Shown here piece after piece: positions 59,144-64,000 of a DNA stretch of 64,000 bases (position 1 is the stretch's first letter; every line of letters starts with the position of its first letter). Both the position numbers and the translations under genes were made by a program. The stretch spans positions 1 through 64,000 of the forward strand of contig NZ_JOTN01000003.1 in assembly GCF_000712595.1 (NCBI RefSeq). Reading direction: 5' to 3'. The notes under the pieces are model-generated. The model did no database searches. It worked only from the letters and a program-made list of their open reading frames with translations, and was not told where the DNA came from. Source of the DNA: Bacillus manliponensis (GTDB taxonomy: Bacteria > Bacillota > Bacilli > Bacillales > Bacillaceae_G).

Positions 59144-60841
59144 ATGTCTTCAAAAACGGAAGAGAAAATGGCAACTGGTGCAAGTTTGTTGTTAGATGCG
59201 CTTAGAAATGAAAATGTAGAAGTAATTTTTGGGTATCCAGGAGGAGCAGTTTTACCTTTATATGATGCGCTTTACGATTGTGAAATTCCACATATTTTAA
59301 CGAGACATGAACAAGGAGCAATACACGCAGCAGAAGGATATGCTCGCATTACAGGAAAACCGGGAGTTGTGATTGCAACGAGTGGTCCAGGTGCAACAAA
59401 TGTTATTACCGGTTTAACGGATGCGATGATGGATTCTTTGCCACTTGTTGTATTTACAGGGCAAGTTTCTACCGCCTTTATTGGTAGCGATGCATTTCAA
59501 GAAGCAGATATTATTGGGCTTACAATGCCAGTAACAAAGCATAATTATCAAGTACGAAAAGCGTCTGACTTACCGAGGGTTATTAAAGAAGCATTTCATA
59601 TTGCAGCAACAGGTAGACCGGGACCGGTCGTAATCGATCTTCCGAAAGATATCGTTATTGAAACAGGAGAGGAGCAACTAGAAGTTAAGATGGATTTGCC
59701 AGGCTATCAGCCGAATTATTATCCAAACCAACTACAAGTCAACAAATTATTACAAGCGCTTAAAGTTGCGAAAAAACCAATTCTTTTAGCTGGTGCAGGT
59801 GTATTACACGCAAAGGCTTCGAAAGAATTAACAAAGTTTGCTCGTATGTATCAAATCCCGGTTGTTCATACATTACTTGGATTAGGAGGATTTCCACCAG
59901 AGGATTCGCTATTTTTAGGAATGGGAGGGATGCACGGATCATACGCAGCAAATATGGCGTTATATGAATGCGATCTATTAATCAATATCGGTGCAAGGTT
60001 TGATGATCGCCTTACCGGTAACTTGCAGTATTTCGCAAAAGGAGCAACAGTAGCTCATATCGACATTGATCCAGCAGAAATCGGAAAAAATGTGAAAACA
60101 GAGATTCCAATTGTAGCAAGTGCAAAACATGCACTGCAAGCATTGCTAATTGAAAAAGGCAAAAAAGAGAACCATGGGGAATGGCTGGCAGTTTTAAATA
60201 GTAGAAAAGCGCGTTATCCATTTGCATATAAAACAGATAGTACAGAAATTAAGCCACAAGCAGCAATTGATACACTTCATGAGATTACAAATGGAGAAGC
60301 GATTGTAACAACAGACGTTGGTCAACATCAAATGTGGGCTGCTCAGTACTATTCCTTTAAAGAGCCAAATAAATGGGTTACTTCTGGTGGTCTTGGTACG
60401 ATGGGATTTGGTTTACCAGCAGCGATTGGTGCTCAAATTGCTGAGCCAAACGAGCTCGTTGTTGCGATTGTTGGTGACGCTGGTTTCCAAATGACATTGC
60501 AAGAGTTAAGTGTATTAAAGGAACATAAACTTCCTGTCAAAGTACTTATTATGAATAATGAAGCACTTGGAATGGTAAGGCAGTGGCAAGATGAGTTTTA
60601 CAAGAAACGTTATTCTCATTCACTTCTTTCATGTCAACCAGATTTTGTTGCTCTTGCAGCAGCATATGGGTTAAAAGGTGTCCGAATTGAAGATCCACTA
60701 AAGCTGAAAGAGCAACTACAAGAGGCGCTTTCTTATGATGAAGCAGTTGTCATTGATTGTCGCGTTTTACAATCGGAAAAAGTAATGCCAATGGTTGCGC
60801 CAGGAAAAGGTGTTCATCAAATGGAGGGGATTGACGTATGA
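59144..60841 (+). CDS. ilvB: Acetolactate synthase large subunit IlvB
   Basis: A 565-residue ThDP enzyme. The activating Glu is in [15 protein letters not shown] (about residue 57). [13 protein letters not shown] with [12 protein letters not shown] is the ThDP/Mg motif, and [18 protein letters not shown] the FAD region. ATG at 59144, after AAAGGAGG. It condenses pyruvate or 2-ketobutyrate. It overlaps ilvN by 4 nt (ATGA). Confidence 0.96.
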   Translation: MSSKTEEKMATGASLLLDALRNENVEVIFGYPGGAVLPLYDALYDCEIPHILTRHEQGAIHAAEGYARITGKPGVVIATSGPGATNVITGLTDAMMDSLPLVVFTGQVSTAFIGSDAFQEADIIGLTMPVTKHNYQVRKASDLPRVIKEAFHIAATGRPGPVVIDLPKDIVIETGEEQLEVKMDLPGYQPNYYPNQLQVNKLLQALKVAKKPILLAGAGVLHAKASKELTKFARMYQIPVVHTLLGLGGFPPEDSLFLGMGGMHGSYAANMALYECDLLINIGARFDDRLTGNLQYFAKGATVAHIDIDPAEIGKNVKTEIPIVASAKHALQALLIEKGKKENHGEWLAVLNSRKARYPFAYKTDSTEIKPQAAIDTLHEITNGEAIVTTDVGQHQMWAAQYYSFKEPNKWVTSGGLGTMGFGLPAAIGAQIAEPNELVVAIVGDAGFQMTLQELSVLKEHKLPVKVLIMNNEALGMVRQWQDEFYKKRYSHSLLSCQPDFVALAAAYGLKGVRIEDPLKLKEQLQEALSYDEAVVIDCRVLQSEKVMPMVAPGKGVHQMEGIDV

Positions 60842-61350
60842 AGCGAATTGTGACAGCGACTGTCCGAAATCAAAGTGGAGTGTTAAATCGCGTTACAGGT
60901 GTGATGACGCGTAGACACTTTAATATTGAAAGTATTTCAGTTGGTCATACAGAATCAGCGGATATTTCAAGAATGACATTTGTTGTTCATGTTGAACATG
61001 AAGAGCAAGTGGAGCAGTTAATTAAGCAGCTTCATAAACAAATCGATGTACTGAAAGTCTCTGATATTACAGAAGAATCTTTAATTGTAAGAGAACTAGC
61101 GCTAATTAAAGTAGCAACGACATCTGTTTCTAGGTCTGATTTATATAGTTTAATTGAACCATTTCGCGCAGCGGTTATAGATGTTGGAAAGGAGTCTATC
61201 GTTGTGCAAGCAACAGGAACGCCAGACAAAATTGAGGCACTTATTGAACTCCTGAGACCTTACGGATTAAAAGAGATTGCAAGAACAGGTGTTACTGCAT
61301 TTACAAGAAGCATGAAAAAGCAAGAAAAACAAGTGTTGCTTATCCATTAA
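60838..61350 (+). CDS. ilvN: Acetolactate synthase regulatory subunit IlvN
   Basis: A 170-residue ACT-domain protein, [21 protein letters not shown], with the valine-binding loop N-x-x-GVLNR and [10 protein letters not shown]. The C-terminal half is the usual activation domain. It makes IlvB feedback-sensitive. It overlaps ilvB and precedes ilvC by 27 bp. Length is normal for the family. Confidence 0.96.
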   Translation: MKRIVTATVRNQSGVLNRVTGVMTRRHFNIESISVGHTESADISRMTFVVHVEHEEQVEQLIKQLHKQIDVLKVSDITEESLIVRELALIKVATTSVSRSDLYSLIEPFRAAVIDVGKESIVVQATGTPDKIEALIELLRPYGLKEIARTGVTAFTRSMKKQEKQVLLIH

Positions 61351-62388
<1,038 letters not shown>

Positions 62389-62390
62389 TT

Positions 62391-63914
62391 ATGAAAGATA
62401 TTTTGTTCATGGATACGACGCTTCGTGACGGCGAACAGTCACCAGGAGTGAACTTAAATGAACAAGAAAAACTCCAAATTGCAAGGCAGTTAGAAAAGAT
62501 TGGTATGAATGTCATGGAAGCAGGCTTTGCTGCTGCTTCCGAAGGTGACTTTCGTGCTGTTCAGCGCATTGCATGTGAAATAAAAAATGTATCGGTAATG
62601 AGTTTGGCGAGGGCGAAAGAAAGTGATATTTATACAGCATATGAGGCATTAAGAGGAGCGATGTTTCCACGTATTCATATTTTTTTAGCAACAAGTGATA
62701 TTCATATGAAATACAAGCTTCGTATGTCAAAAGAAGAGGTGTTAGATCAAATTTATCAGTCTGTAAAACTAGGAAAATCATTATTTCCAGTTGTGCAGTT
62801 TTCAGCAGAAGATGCGACGAGAACGACACCTTCATTTTTAGCTGAAGCGGCTGAAATAGCAATCCGTGCAGGGGCGAGTGTAATTAATATCCCAGATACA
62901 GTTGGATATACAAACCCAGAGGAATACTATTCTTTATTTCAATATTTAAAAGAGCATGTGCCATCTTATGATCAAGCGATCTTCTCTTGTCATTGTCATG
63001 ATGATCTTGGTATGGCAGTAGCTAACTCATTAGCAGCAATTGAAGGAGGAGCTCGCCAAGTTGAGGGAACGATAAATGGAATTGGAGAGCGCGCTGGAAA
63101 TGCTGCGCTTGAAGAAGTTGCTGTAGCTCTTCATATTCGTAAAGACTATTACGAAGCAAGCTCATCGTTAACGTTAAAGGAAATTAAAGCGACAAGTACA
63201 CTTGTAAGCCATTTAACAGGGATGGTAATTCCGAAGAATAAGGCGATTGTTGGCGCTAATGCATTTGCACACGAATCAGGTATCCATCAAGATGGTGTAT
63301 TAAAAGAAGTGACAACATATGAAATTATTTCACCATCTTTAGTTGGTGAAGTAGAAAATAAATTTGTTCTTGGAAAACACTCTGGACGTCATGCTTTTAC
63401 GGAAAAAATGAAAGAGCTTGGCTATGAATTTACAGAAGAAGAACGAGACATAGCTTTCCGTACATTTAAAAGCCTAGCAGATCGAAAGAAAGAGATTACA
63501 GAGGAAGATTTAAGAGCACTTGTGTTAGGAGAAACTGTATTTACAAAGCAGCAATATAACGTTAAACATTTGCAAGTGCATTTCGTATCAAGTAGTATCC
63601 AGAGCGCAACTGTTTGTTTAGAAGATGTTGAAGGAAATGAATTAGAAGATGCTGCAACTGGTGCTGGAAGTATTGAGGCAATCTATAATGCGATTCAAAG
63701 AATCCTTCATTTACAATGTGAACTATCGGATTATCGTATTCAATCTATCACGCAAGGGCAAGATGCACTCGCTCATGTTCATGTTGAGCTAAAAGATGGA
63801 AATCAGCGCGTGTCTGGTTTTGGTGTAGCTCAAGATGTATTAGAAGCTTCAGCGCGTGCCTACGTATATGCAGCAGGGAAATTAAAAGTATTGCAGAAGG
63901 TGACTAAATTGTAA
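62391..63914 (+). CDS. leuA: 2-isopropylmalate synthase LeuA
   Basis: A 507-residue enzyme with the DRE-TIM start [14 protein letters not shown] (catalytic Arg, Asp), metal-binding [13 protein letters not shown] and the C-terminal regulatory domain (about 390-507) for leucine inhibition. It joins acetyl-CoA to 2-ketoisovalerate. GGAGG lies 8 nt before the ATG, inside the end of ilvC. It opens the leucine branch. Confidence 0.96.
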   Translation: MKDILFMDTTLRDGEQSPGVNLNEQEKLQIARQLEKIGMNVMEAGFAAASEGDFRAVQRIACEIKNVSVMSLARAKESDIYTAYEALRGAMFPRIHIFLATSDIHMKYKLRMSKEEVLDQIYQSVKLGKSLFPVVQFSAEDATRTTPSFLAEAAEIAIRAGASVINIPDTVGYTNPEEYYSLFQYLKEHVPSYDQAIFSCHCHDDLGMAVANSLAAIEGGARQVEGTINGIGERAGNAALEEVAVALHIRKDYYEASSSLTLKEIKATSTLVSHLTGMVIPKNKAIVGANAFAHESGIHQDGVLKEVTTYEIISPSLVGEVENKFVLGKHSGRHAFTEKMKELGYEFTEEERDIAFRTFKSLADRKKEITEEDLRALVLGETVFTKQQYNVKHLQVHFVSSSIQSATVCLEDVEGNELEDAATGAGSIEAIYNAIQRILHLQCELSDYRIQSITQGQDALAHVHVELKDGNQRVSGFGVAQDVLEASARAYVYAAGKLKVLQKVTKL

Positions 63915-63929
63915 AGGGGTGCTTCTTAT

Positions 63930-64000
63930 ATGGAAAAGCGAATTGTTTGTTTAGCAGGTGATGGAGTAGGCCCAGAAATTATGGAAAGTGCAAAGCGAGT
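63930..64000 (+). CDS. leuB: 3-isopropylmalate dehydrogenase LeuB, 5' end only
   Basis: The frame starts MEKRIVCLAGDGVGPEIMES after AAAGGGG, typical of the isocitrate/isopropylmalate dehydrogenase N-terminus (GDGxGPE). Only 23 codons are inside the window. It follows leuA by 15 bp, the expected operon order. Confidence 0.9.
   Translation, partial: MEKRIVCLAGDGVGPEIMESAKR

Overview
The window is a stretch of Bacillus cereus group chromosome. It is AT-rich, its genes carry AAGGAGG-type ribosome binding sites, and it encodes a class IV polyhydroxyalkanoate (PHA) locus (phaJ-P-Q / phaR-B-C), spore genes (alpha/beta SASP, GerW-like, Spo0E-like), and many copies of the bcr1 repeat, which is known only from this group. 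I cannot name the species. No prophage, rRNA operon, intact tRNA or CRISPR array is visible.

Layout. 1-724: a TnpB gene of an IS605/IS1341-type element, running off the left edge. 1073-5693: an SASP gene and the PHA locus. 6118-16637: FAD oxidoreductase, TrkH/Ktr potassium channel, B12-radical SAM protein, a class II aldolase homologue lacking its metal ligands, CBS protein, polysaccharide deacetylase-like protein, Spo0E-like phosphatase facing a sensor kinase, and MarR. 16893-24735: oligoendopeptidase F, DinB-like protein, then a preQ1 riboswitch with queC-D-E-F (split by a bcr1 copy) and small hypothetical genes. 25177-29180: nrdI-nrdE-nrdF, where nrdE holds a 303-nt group I intron and the nrdE-nrdF gap holds a truncated bcr1 and two strong hairpins. 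29363-32998: GntR/ABC genes. 33041-41787: AgcS symporter, a CPBP-AbrB fusion, Lrp, an AhpD-like protein, LD-carboxypeptidase, M20 hydrolase and a Fur-box flavodoxin operon. 42074-43621: a bcr1 copy apparently split by a 1.2-kb segment carrying a HAD phosphatase. 43657-55787: membrane proteins, MATE, UppP, MarR-MFS pair, dicarboxylate symporter, second Ktr channel, GerW-like protein and two candidate structured RNAs. 56200-64000: ilvE-ilvD, a T-box, then ilvB-ilvN-ilvC-leuA-leuB (leuB runs off the right edge), with a near-perfect CodY box upstream of ilvE.

The main cross-window themes are these. (1) About fourteen full, short or broken bcr1 copies are present. The short ones nearly all sit exactly on a stop codon, because the ATAAA (TTTAT) target contains TAA. 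(2) Four otherwise unrelated small proteins share an E-[FY]-[AG]-x-E-[FYI] peptide that resembles the site cut by the germination protease GPR in SASPs. (3) Several enzyme-family members have lost key residues: the MtnB-like protein, the RHG-type phosphatase and a PD-(D/E)XK-like protein. (4) Two non-coding loci have promoter/terminator architecture but no convincing ORF: 51783-51920 (minus strand, C-rich loops) and 54977-55264 (plus strand).
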